A DNA stretch of 5,841 bases from Bacillota bacterium (GCA_023393065.1 JAEWMX010000014.1:1-5841), one strand, 5' to 3'. Shown: positions 1-5,551, counted from the first letter of the stretch. Notes: generated from the letters alone by a model not told the origin. A program made the numbers and translations.

Positions 1-1
1 G

Positions 2-190
2 ACCGAGAATTTCTTTGGCAGGTTGAAACAAGAAATATGGAACAACAACAAGCAAGATTATGGTAGCGTAGAAAGTCTTATAAGCACGATTCATGAGTAT
101 ATGAGTTACTATAATAAAGATCGAATCGTGATGAAAACAAAAATGACGCCTGAAGAATGTAGAAACGAATATCTAAGTCGATTACAATAA
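2..190 (+). CDS. IS3-family (IS150-type) transposase, C-terminal fragment cut by the window edge
   Basis: This is the last 62 codons of an insertion-sequence transposase, the DDE integrase-type enzyme that cuts and joins element ends. The visible protein begins TENFFGRLKQEIW, which matches the block around the third catalytic acid (the E of ENFF, residue 2 of the fragment) in the OrfB/IS150 integrase core. It continues through HEYMSYYNKDRI and MTPEECRNEYL, the usual C-terminal 'YYN..R.....TP.E.R' tail of this family, and ends at TAA. The first two acids of the DDE triad lie outside the window, so whether the element is intact cannot be judged. A strong terminator follows 48 bases after the stop. 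No clear terminal inverted repeat could be picked out downstream. The family call is firm; the subgroup is less so. Confidence 0.88.
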   Translation, partial: TENFFGRLKQEIWNNNKQDYGSVESLISTIHEYMSYYNKDRIVMKTKMTPEECRNEYLSRLQ

Positions 191-238
191 AGGTGTGGGT
201 TGATATATATTTCTCTCCAACAATAGGAAGCTAATACA

Positions 239-275
239 CTAGACAAGCTTTGATACAATTATCAAGGCTTTTTTT
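239..275 (+). terminator. Intrinsic terminator, copy 1 of a 37-base direct repeat
   Basis: The left arm AAGCTTTGATA (245-255) pairs with TATCAAGGCTT (260-270) over 11 positions, with one G-U pair and a CAAT loop. A run of seven T closes the structure (269-275). This is a textbook Rho-independent terminator reading rightward, placed to end the transposase transcript. The same 37 bases recur exactly at 1053-1089. Confidence 0.85.
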
Positions 276-407
276 GTTGCTAAAACACATAAAATAGGCC
301 ATTTTTGGAAAAATATGCTACTTTTCATCGAAATTGTAATCAAACTCAGACTATTAGATAACTGAAATTAATCAAAATGCAAAACAACCTGTTAAAACGA
401 TTTGATA

Positions 408-488
408 GGGGGTTGCACGATTGAACGATTGTGGGGTGGGGGTTGCACAGTTGAACGATCACCAACGGGGGGTTGCATTTGAATCAAG
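408..488 (+). repeat. G-rich repeat cluster 1: three units, 30-base period
   Basis: Units begin at 408, 438 and 468, exactly 30 bases apart. The first two share GGGGGTTGCAC, two variable bases (GA or AG), then TTGAACGAT, so a 23-base core is followed by a 7-base spacer. The third keeps only the left half (GGGGGTTGCA) and then diverges to TTTGAATCAAG. A degraded right half (GTTAAAACGATT, 391-402) lies just before the first unit. The spacers are too short for CRISPR. Close repeats of this kind resemble the multiple end-repeats where IS21-type transposases bind, but that is inference. Confidence 0.85.
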
Positions 489-944
489 AATGGAATCTTC
501 TCCCGTTGGATAAAATCACCATTATTAAAAAGATTAAGTAATCTAGTGTTATTAATTTCTTAAATATCAAGTATCAGCGCTTGAATTGATGTTTCAATTT
601 CTTTAGGGAGAAATTTAAATGATGCCATGATAATATTACTTTATGAATCAACTAGAAAAATGTCATCAAGTTCGAGACAGACATCAACCCTCAACCGATG
701 AAGGATCTTTTATTGTCGGTTTTCTCATTGGTTATTTAACTAATATTATTGGTTTTATTATTGCTTTTTTTGTAAAACAAAGAAAATTGAGAAATGGCAC
801 ACTGATTGGGGCTGGAGTCTCATTGATTGGCTCAATAGTTTTTGCAATTTTTATGGTAATCCTTATGATGCGTGTTTATGGCGGATTGCCAGCATAGTCC
901 CCCTCCAATAACAATTTTAATTCTACAATTTGATCCATTCTTGA
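484..944. other. Putative inserted cassette bounded by an 11-base inverted repeat
   Basis: TCAAGAATGGA (484-494) and its exact complement TCCATTCTTGA (934-944) face each other at the inner edges of the two repeat clusters. TTGAAT also occurs directly repeated at 479-484 and 941-946, where a repeat unit would have had TTGAAC. Cluster 1 loses its right half at the left edge. A right half (TTGAATGATT, 941-950) stands in phase just before cluster 2 at the right edge. Together this suggests that about 460 bases with one small gene landed inside a 30-base repeat array. The direct and inverted repeats are offset by about three bases, so the exact boundary is not settled. No transposase is encoded inside. 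Chance remains possible. Confidence 0.4.
643..897 (+). CDS. Small two-helix membrane protein of unknown function
   Basis: This is an 84-residue protein I do not recognise. The N-terminal 20 residues are polar and charged (MNQLEKCHQVRDRHQPSTDE). Two hydrophobic helices follow, at about residues 23-44 and 53-76, joined by a basic turn (KQRKLR, 45-50). A basic turn suggests a cytoplasmic loop with both ends outside, although the N-terminus also carries charge. The start is uncertain: the only good ribosome site (AGGGAG, 605-610) fits ATG 619, but that frame reads Met-Met-Pro and then hits TGA (628) and TAA (631). The ATG at 643 is in the same frame 24 bases on and lacks its own clear site. The gene is alone between two repeat clusters and may be cargo of a mobile segment, or a decayed gene. 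Whether it is expressed is unclear. Confidence 0.6.
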   Translation: MNQLEKCHQVRDRHQPSTDEGSFIVGFLIGYLTNIIGFIIAFFVKQRKLRNGTLIGAGVSLIGSIVFAIFMVILMMRVYGGLPA

Positions 945-957
945 ATGATTCCAGTGT

Positions 958-1010
958 GGGGGTTGCACAGTTGAACGAATATAAGGTGGGGGTTGCACGA
1001 TTGAACGATT
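958..1010 (+). repeat. G-rich repeat cluster 2: two full units, 30-base period
   Basis: Units start at 958 and 988, again exactly 30 bases apart, with the same core as cluster 1 (GGGGGTTGCAC, two bases, TTGAACGA) and the same orientation. A right-half remnant (TTGAATGATT, 941-950) sits one period earlier. The variable dinucleotide runs AG then GA here, but GA then AG in cluster 1. The two clusters together therefore look like one array of five or six units split in the middle, not like a simple duplication of one pair. Confidence 0.85.
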
Positions 1011-1052
1011 GCCGGTTTGATTGTATAAAATTGTTTAGTTTCCGTCATTTTC

Positions 1053-1089
1053 CTAGACAAGCTTTGATACAATTATCAAGGCTTTTTTT
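1053..1089 (+). terminator. Intrinsic terminator, copy 2 of the 37-base direct repeat
   Basis: This copy is identical over 37 bases to 239-275. Arms 1059-1069 and 1074-1084 pair over 11 positions around a CAAT loop and end in seven T (1083-1089). It would stop rightward transcription from the repeat region or the small gene before the CotH-family gene. The flanking sequence differs from that of the first copy, so only the terminator module is shared. Confidence 0.85.
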
Positions 1090-1116
1090 ATGAAATATCG
1101 TCGAAATTACTATCTT

Positions 1117-1137
1117 AAGGTTTTAATAACCTTTTTT
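1117..1137 (+). terminator. Weak hairpin with T-run before the CotH-gene promoter
   Basis: AAGGTT (1117-1122) pairs with AACCTT (1128-1133) around a TTAAT loop and runs into six T (1132-1137). The stem is only six pairs, so this is at best a backup terminator behind the strong one at 1053-1089. It occupies the place where the -35 region of the next promoter should be. Confidence 0.3.
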
Positions 1138-1140
1138 AGT

Positions 1141-1169
1141 TATAATTAAATTGGATTTATTTAGGAGGG
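1141..1169 (+). promoter_or_regulatory. -10 box and Shine-Dalgarno site of the CotH-family gene
   Basis: A perfect TATAAT at 1141-1146 is the likely -10 box. No good -35 hexamer lies 16-18 bases upstream, where the weak hairpin is found. A strong ribosome site AGGAGGG (1163-1169) follows after a short AT-rich leader. The site lies 4 bases before ATG 1173 (counting from AGGAGG) and 7 bases before ATG 1176, which favours the second Met as the true start. Confidence 0.55.
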
Positions 1170-1172
1170 TTA

Positions 1173-2924
1173 ATGATGATTTCTCGAAAAAGTTATGGGC
1201 TTATAGTGCTAATGCTGGCTTTGACTAGCTGTATCAGTTTTCGTAGTTCGAGCAGCGATACAATCAGTACAATCAGCGATTCGACTAGTAGCGGAACCGA
1301 TGTCTCTACTTCGAGCGATTCAAGTGGCGAAGAGCCTGAGCCCGAACTTGAAGAAGCCGATCTATCAACTTTTGCGACCGACATCGTCGCTGATCCGGAG
1401 ATTACCTATGTTGCGACTGACTACACCGTCAAAGCACATCCCAACGGTTTTTCTTATCCCCTTGATGCTCAGGTTCAACCCACAAATGCGTATCTGGAAT
1501 TTTGGCATCCCGAAACCGAACTCGCACTTAGGATAGTCGCTGATAAGCAAGTGTTTGAGTGGATTGAGCAATATGGTGTCGATGAACAAACGAAAGCCGA
1601 TCTCTACTGGCCCGTTACTCTCGAAGTGATTATGAATTCCAAGCGTTTTGTCTACTTCGAAGTCGGCATGCGCATGAAAGGAAACACTTCGCGCCATCAT
1701 TTCTTGGACGAAGACAGTAATATCGATTATTCGCTTAATTTTAAACTATCCTTCAACGAATTGTGGGATACACCCGAATACGCCCCATACGGCTTACAAA
1801 AAACTTGGACCAAAGCCGCTAATCCAGAGTGGAAAACACGCGATGATCGCACTTTCATGGGCGATGATGACGGCAAATTCGGCCTTAAGAAGATTGATAT
1901 TAAGTGGAATAAATCAAGAGACGACTCGATGGTCATTCAACCATTCATTTTTAGCCTATTTCAAAAACATGGCGTCATAAGTCAAAACTCCACGCTGACC
2001 AAACTCAAAATCAACGGTACCCGCCTGGGAATCGTGACGATTAATGAACCGATTGACAAACATCTCCTCCGTCGCTATTTTCCCAAAGCCGCTGCCGCCG
2101 GAAATTTATACAAAGTCGGTTGGGGACGCCCCTCTCCGTCAGAGCCTGACACCTTTTTAAAAGGTAGCCTGCGCTACGAAGATCTAAGATGGAATGGCGA
2201 TTATTTAGTTGCGGACTCCGGAATCGGCGAAGAAGACAAAACGCGCGATTACATCCCTATTTACGACGCTAAAGAGTATGACGATTCACTCGATCAACCC
2301 CATGAAAAACTGATAAATCTCATGCGAGTTTTAAAGGATAACGAAGGTAAGTCGCCTGCCGAGTTTGCCCCGGCTTTAGAAGCGGTGGTCGATATCGAAA
2401 GCTTTCTTAAATTCATCGCTGTTTCCTACATGGTTGGCAATATCGACGACATGCGAAATTGGGGAAACAACTATTATATTTTCTTCAATCCGAGCGAAGG
2501 CGACAAAGCCTACTTTATTCCCTATGACTACGACTGGGGACTCGGTCTGACTTGGGATTACGGCGATACGAGAATGTATGGCGCCTCACCGTTTGAAACC
2601 CGCTACTTGATGAACACCGGTATCTGGCAAGAAAATCGTCTCTTTTGGTATACGGTTCTCACCTCTTCAGACAGTTATCGCCCATATCCCAACATCACCA
2701 TGAATGGATCCTACCGGACCCAGTTTGTTACGGATATTATCACAATAAATAGCGATTCTTACTATTCATTAGCAGCTTTTGAAAACTTATTTAATTTGTA
2801 TAAGAACACTTACGATGAACAAAGCGGTAGCGATTTGGGCGATATCTCAGAATTTGTCGGCACCGACTTTGCGGAAGGGTTTATTAATAGCATGAAAGGC
2901 GTCGTCAATACCTTATCAGCCTAA
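1173..2924 (+). CDS. CotH-family kinase-like lipoprotein
   Basis: This is a 583-residue exported lipoprotein with a CotH domain, a family of secreted atypical protein kinases first known from spore-coat protein CotH and common as surface lipoproteins in Firmicutes. The N-terminus has Arg/Lys (5-6), a hydrophobic core and lipobox LTSC with the lipid-bearing Cys at 20. A Ser/Thr-rich, then acidic tether covers about 24-62 (ending EPEPELEE). CotH landmarks follow in order: VGMRMKGNTSR (164-174), a nucleotide-loop-like block; LKINGTRLGIVTINEPID (278-295); GNLYK (310-314); GNIDDMRN plus GNNYYIFF (422-438); and FIPYDYDWGLG (448-458), whose Asp452/454 are the likely metal-binding acids. The start may be Met2, which is better spaced from the ribosome site. 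The substrate is unknown. No spore-coat genes lie nearby, so a cell-surface or adhesion role is as likely as a spore role. Confidence 0.87.
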   Translation: MMISRKSYGLIVLMLALTSCISFRSSSSDTISTISDSTSSGTDVSTSSDSSGEEPEPELEEADLSTFATDIVADPEITYVATDYTVKAHPNGFSYPLDAQVQPTNAYLEFWHPETELALRIVADKQVFEWIEQYGVDEQTKADLYWPVTLEVIMNSKRFVYFEVGMRMKGNTSRHHFLDEDSNIDYSLNFKLSFNELWDTPEYAPYGLQKTWTKAANPEWKTRDDRTFMGDDDGKFGLKKIDIKWNKSRDDSMVIQPFIFSLFQKHGVISQNSTLTKLKINGTRLGIVTINEPIDKHLLRRYFPKAAAAGNLYKVGWGRPSPSEPDTFLKGSLRYEDLRWNGDYLVADSGIGEEDKTRDYIPIYDAKEYDDSLDQPHEKLINLMRVLKDNEGKSPAEFAPALEAVVDIESFLKFIAVSYMVGNIDDMRNWGNNYYIFFNPSEGDKAYFIPYDYDWGLGLTWDYGDTRMYGASPFETRYLMNTGIWQENRLFWYTVLTSSDSYRPYPNITMNGSYRTQFVTDIITINSDSYYSLAAFENLFNLYKNTYDEQSGSDLGDISEFVGTDFAEGFINSMKGVVNTLSA

Positions 2925-2988
2925 TATCATTTTCTTCGATACGTTTCGGTGATTGCTAATTTTAGATGTCATTATCTAAGTAACTTTT

Positions 2989-3056
2989 TTGACAAGAGTC
3001 ATAAAATATTGTGGTACAATATCAGCAAAGAAACATCAAATAACAGCGCAAAGGAG
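2989..3056 (+). promoter_or_regulatory. Promoter and ribosome site of the receiver-domain gene
   Basis: TTGACA (2989-2994) is a perfect -35 hexamer. TGGTACAAT (3012-3020) is an extended -10 (TG-N-TACAAT). The spacer of 20 bases is long, so the extended -10 probably carries most of the recognition. A good Shine-Dalgarno site AAGGAG (3051-3056) lies six bases before ATG 3063. This fixes the start at 3063 and excludes the in-frame ATG at 2949, which lies upstream of the promoter. Confidence 0.65.
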
Positions 3057-3062
3057 CCTTCC

Positions 3063-3275
3063 ATGATTACGAAAATTCTCCTTGTTGATGTCTCATCCAC
3101 TGATTTGCTTATCATCAAAAACATGCTCAGTGATTTTACTGTTTTTACTTCCAGAAATGGAGTCGAGGCCCTTAAAGCGATTGAAGAAAATCCAGATATA
3201 GATTTGGTGGTACTCGATTTAAATATGCCGGTCATGGATGTCACGATCGTCGATACATCTTCCTACACATCGTAG
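3063..3275 (+). CDS. Truncated response-regulator receiver domain (probably a broken gene)
   Basis: This 70-residue product holds the first half of a CheY-like receiver domain, the phosphorylated switch of two-component systems. KILLVD (4-9) is strand 1, NGVEALKAIEENPDIDLVVLDLNMPVMD (32-59) covers helix 2 to strand 3, and Asp52 is the phospho-acceptor. Three things are wrong for a working receiver of about 120 residues. The second acid of the usual Asp pair is Val10. The Gly after MPVMD is missing. The protein runs into VTIVDTSSYTS and an amber stop, without the conserved Thr/Ser and Lys of strands 4 and 5. The promoter and ribosome site upstream are intact. I read it as a gene shortened by an internal deletion, although expression of the stub is possible. 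No histidine kinase is adjacent. Confidence 0.7.
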   Translation: MITKILLVDVSSTDLLIIKNMLSDFTVFTSRNGVEALKAIEENPDIDLVVLDLNMPVMDVTIVDTSSYTS

Positions 3276-3401
3276 TACGAAGTTAAATCACTATATGTCG
3301 AATTATATGAAGAGATGTTGGAGAACGTGCCAATTGATATGGCAAAGCTCGACGAATATCAGTCTTTGCTCGATGCCTTGAAGCGGGATGATGGCGCATA
3401 A
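3276..3401 (+). pseudogene. In-frame C-terminal remnant after the amber codon
   Basis: Directly after the TAG at 3273-3275 the same frame stays open for 41 codons to TAA. It has protein-like, helix-forming content: YEVKSLYVELYEEMLENV, then PIDMAKLDEYQSLLDALK, and a charged end RDDGA. It has no start with a ribosome site of its own. Composition and frame suggest it was the C-terminus of the same protein, or of a gene fused to it by deletion. Reading through the amber codon would give a protein of 112 residues plus one at the stop. The middle of the receiver domain would still be missing. Confidence 0.5.
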
Positions 3402-3513
3402 TCCGCTATATTTTGACTTCGTTAGCCTAGAAAATTAGTACATCTTTAGAATAAAAGCATTTTTTCCATTCATTTTCGTTGTTAAGAATCGCTCGAGATA
3501 ATAAAATTTTTCT

Positions 3514-4779
3514 ATGTTCATAAGAAGACGACTTGTATTGCCTGTCGCGGCAATCATCGCCGCCTCCGGGATAATAGCCTTTCTATTTATGGCCCCCACG
3601 CTTGATACGCTGCGTGGTTTTTGGCTGATACAACTTCATCCCTCGCTTTTGATGTCAGATTATTTAGGAGTTGGCGGATTGACGGCGACATTGCTCAATG
3701 TGTGGCTTACAACATGGCTTTCAATTACTGTTCTCTATCTCATCAAGGCTCGTTTTAATGGCGTCGCCTTGGCAGGAGTCTTGACCATCGCCGGTTTTGC
3801 GTTTTTTGGAAAGAACCTCTGGAATTTTGTGCCAGTTTGGCTCGGATTTTTTATCTTTGCCAAAATCAAGAGGGAACCATTGAATAAACACGTTGCCGCC
3901 TTTCTCTTTTCAAGCGGCATCGCCCCTTTATCGAGCTTTATCGCTTTTGGCATTTCCGGCTTGCCGCTTTGGGCCAGTTTACCACTAGGCCTTCTTGCTG
4001 GGCTGATCGCCGGTTTTCTAACTTCCATGGTCCTGCAAATTACCAGCAGATTTCATCAAGGATATAACCTTTATAATACGGGGTTTGGATTAGGCTTTAT
4101 CGCCATGCTATTCGCGGGCATTCTAAGAGCCGCGAATGTGAGTTTAGCGGTTCCGGATACGACGACGACTTCTTATCATGACATTCTCCTGTGGAGCCTA
4201 TTGGCTTTATCGATTATTTCGATAGTTTTAGCTTTTATCTTTGATAAAAATGCGATTCGCCCGTGGCTTAGACTGCTGCAGAGCCCAGGTAGTATTCCGA
4301 GCGACTACATCGATGATTACGGGCTTGCTCCGACGCTGCTTAACATCGGTAGTTTAGGCATTTTTAGCATCATTATCATTCTCATCTTTGACTATATAAT
4401 ATCTGGACCGCTCATCGCCGCCGTCTTCACCCTCGTCGCTTTTGGAAGCTACGGCAAGCACCTTCGCAATTCCATACCGGTGATGGCCGGTCTCCTCTTG
4501 GCGAGTCTTCTTCCGGCATTTTCCCACGCCCAAATAACGACTAGCCTCGCTCTTTTCTTTGTTACCGCTTTAGCGCCAATCGCCGGTCAGTTTGGGTTGA
4601 TCTATGGTTTGCTCGCCGGTTTCCTCCATCTTTTAATCTCACCATATGCTCTGCTCTTACAAGGAGGCTTTGATCTTTACAACAACGGTTTTACCGCCGG
4701 GTTAGTCGCTGGTGTCGTGGCCATTACCGCTCAGCAATTTCCGCTAAAATTGCCGATTATTTCAAAAAAAGACAAATAA
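3514..4779 (+). CDS. DUF1576-type polytopic membrane protein with internal duplication
   Basis: This is a 421-residue integral membrane protein that I place in the DUF1576 family of Firmicutes, whose function is unknown. Most of the chain is hydrophobic helix, starting after FIRRR (2-6). Two halves repeat the same landmarks about 215 residues apart: DYLGVGGLTATLLN (49-62) and DYIDDYGLAPTLLN (264-277); FGKNLWNFVPV (98-108) and YGKHLRNSIPV (313-323); IAPL (136-139) and LAPI (353-356). GYNLYNTGFGLG (183-194) and GFDLYNNGFTAG (385-396) close each half about 202 apart. Two-fold repeats with re-used Asn/Gly motifs are typical of channels and secondary transporters, so transport is a reasonable inference; no substrate can be named. 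ATG 3514 lacks a clear ribosome site, so the start is less certain than the frame. The gene stands alone. Confidence 0.8.
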   Translation: MFIRRRLVLPVAAIIAASGIIAFLFMAPTLDTLRGFWLIQLHPSLLMSDYLGVGGLTATLLNVWLTTWLSITVLYLIKARFNGVALAGVLTIAGFAFFGKNLWNFVPVWLGFFIFAKIKREPLNKHVAAFLFSSGIAPLSSFIAFGISGLPLWASLPLGLLAGLIAGFLTSMVLQITSRFHQGYNLYNTGFGLGFIAMLFAGILRAANVSLAVPDTTTTSYHDILLWSLLALSIISIVLAFIFDKNAIRPWLRLLQSPGSIPSDYIDDYGLAPTLLNIGSLGIFSIIIILIFDYIISGPLIAAVFTLVAFGSYGKHLRNSIPVMAGLLLASLLPAFSHAQITTSLALFFVTALAPIAGQFGLIYGLLAGFLHLLISPYALLLQGGFDLYNNGFTAGLVAGVVAITAQQFPLKLPIISKKDK

Positions 4780-4854
4780 GTGCAAATGTCTAAAGCCTCT
4801 TTTTTCTGGTTAATTTACAAAATTAAAATTGAAATAATATATGATGAGTTTTAT

Positions 4855-4883
4855 TTGCCTACATCCACATTGTATTCTATTAT
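4855..4883 (+). promoter_or_regulatory. Promoter of the acidic membrane protein gene
   Basis: TTGCCT (4855-4860, four of six to consensus) and TATTAT (4878-4883, five of six) are separated by an ideal 17 bases. Transcription would begin near 4890, at the edge of an inverted repeat. A usable ribosome site (AGAGGG, 4949-4954) lies six bases before ATG 4961. Confidence 0.5.
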
Positions 4884-4888
4884 AAAAA

Positions 4889-4917
4889 TATCGGATTCAT
4901 CACATGAGAATCTGATA
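4889..4917. promoter_or_regulatory. Ten-base inverted repeat at the predicted transcription start
   Basis: TATCGGATTC (4889-4898) and GAATCTGATA (4908-4917) pair over ten positions, with one G-U/T mismatch, around a nine-base centre (ATCACATGA). The position just after the -10 box fits a repressor operator. The same bases would also form a hairpin at the 5' end of the mRNA, which often stabilises transcripts. There is no T-run, so it is not a terminator. Confidence 0.5.
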
Positions 4918-4960
4918 GAAAGAAACTAATTATCTTTTCATTAGTGGCAGAGGGACAGGT

Positions 4961-5494
4961 ATGAGAATCATTTTAAAAATTTTGATGGTCTTAGTTGGTA
5001 TCGCCGCTTTTTTTGGCATCGTCGCTTCCGGTGCCGTCTGGGCGTATGGAAACTATGGCGTTCCCCTTATTGAAGAGCAGATCGAGGCGGCCGAAGATCA
5101 AGTTGAAACAAGTCTCGAAGAAGAGTATCCCGGCACGGCTGTGACAGTCGACATTCAAGAAGTGTTCTATAAGTTCGAAAATTGGATGCCGTCCGTTGCT
5201 TTTGAAGTCTATTCCCTCGTCGAAGCTGAACTCGGCGGCGTAGACATCGAAGAAAAAACCTCATATATCGTCATCGATGTCATGAGCGTCGTCTCCGGCG
5301 GTGGTGAATTTGAGACTTACGAAGAGAGCGAGTGGGAAGCTGCCAGCACGGGATTTAAAGCCGCTCCACGCATCCTTTTTGATAGTGTCGAAGCAAAAAA
5401 AGTCGGGATGACCTGGTTGATTATCAGCGCCGTAGCTTTTGTGGGAAGCATCATTGTTAATGCCGTTTTCTTAAGAAAGAAAAGACTTGCTTAA
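4961..5494 (+). CDS. Acidic membrane protein anchored at both ends, function unknown
   Basis: This 177-residue protein was not recognised as a member of a known family. A first hydrophobic helix spans about 5-29, after MRIILK. A last one spans about 149-171 and is followed by RKKRLA. Both basic ends suggest a cytoplasmic N- and C-terminus, with the middle (about 31-146) outside the membrane. That middle is strikingly acidic, about 28 Asp/Glu against roughly four Lys/Arg, with a likely coiled or helical start (EEQIEAAEDQVETSLEEEY, 38-56) and a more strand-like part later (TSYIVIDVMSVVSGGG, 100-115). No catalytic motif or cysteine is seen. The gene has its own promoter and an inverted repeat at the start point, so it is probably separately regulated. 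Confidence 0.75.
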   Translation: MRIILKILMVLVGIAAFFGIVASGAVWAYGNYGVPLIEEQIEAAEDQVETSLEEEYPGTAVTVDIQEVFYKFENWMPSVAFEVYSLVEAELGGVDIEEKTSYIVIDVMSVVSGGGEFETYEESEWEAASTGFKAAPRILFDSVEAKKVGMTWLIISAVAFVGSIIVNAVFLRKKRLA

Positions 5495-5551
5495 CAATCT
5501 GCAATCTCGTTATTGATTTCCGATATTTCAGTTAGTTTCGAATTCTATATT

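Larger units (their letters stand above)
191..642. other. Gene-free stretch between the transposase end and the small membrane gene
   Basis: This AT-rich stretch of about 450 bases contains the first terminator copy (239-275), then about 130 bases in which nothing was recognised, then the first 30-base-period repeat cluster (408-488). The left part of the putative inserted interval follows, with a small perfect palindrome AGATTA-AG-TAATCT (531-544) and a short hairpin AATTGA-TGTT-TCAATT (584-599) upstream of the small gene. No open frame with a usable start and ribosome site was found on either strand. No convincing -35/-10 pair for the gene at 643 could be identified. Confidence 0.6.
898..1172. 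other. Gene-free stretch with repeat cluster 2, second terminator and the CotH-gene leader
   Basis: After the small gene come about 30 bases of plain AT-rich DNA, the right edge of the putative inserted interval (to 946), repeat cluster 2 (958-1010), the second copy of the 37-base terminator (1053-1089), and a weak hairpin with a T-run (1117-1137). The promoter and ribosome site of the next gene follow. No coding region was accepted here. One rightward open frame crosses the repeats, but it lacks a ribosome site and a protein-like composition. Confidence 0.6.

Noticed and set aside
392..628. Leftward frame beginning Met-Ala-Ser at 628 that runs through repeat cluster 1, where the repeats read as ten-residue peptides such as RSTVQPPPHN
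   Set aside because: It has a TAA at codon 23, no ribosome site, and its open stretch through the repeats follows trivially from a 30-base (ten-codon) period. It could be debris of an old gene, but that cannot be supported.
876..938. Leftward 20-codon frame (MDQIVELKLLLEGDYAGNPP) starting just after repeat cluster 2 when read on the minus strand
   Set aside because: It is very short, has no ribosome site and overlaps the end of the 84-residue gene. The position after end-repeats is suggestive of a transposase start but the frame stops at once.
408..1010. CRISPR array
   Set aside because: The core of about 23 bases has spacers of only 7 bases, spacer lengths do not suit any CRISPR type, and no cas genes are present.
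872..1093. Rightward 73-codon frame across repeat cluster 2
   Set aside because: It overlaps the small membrane gene, reads through the repeats and a terminator hairpin, and has no ribosome site or protein-like pattern.
2962..2990. Terminator after the CotH-family gene (TTAGAT and ATCTAA arms, T-run 2985-2990)
   Set aside because: The stem is six AT-rich pairs and the T-run is separated from it by five bases, so it is too weak to call; part of the T-run overlaps the next -35 hexamer.
2949..3062. N-terminal extension of the receiver protein from ATG 2949
   Set aside because: The extension contains the promoter and ribosome site of the gene, and the receiver fold begins right after Met at 3063.
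4770..4806. Terminator after the DUF1576-type gene (AGACA/TGTCT arms before a T-run)
   Set aside because: There are only five pairs around a 12-base loop, and the T-run is about nine bases beyond the stem.
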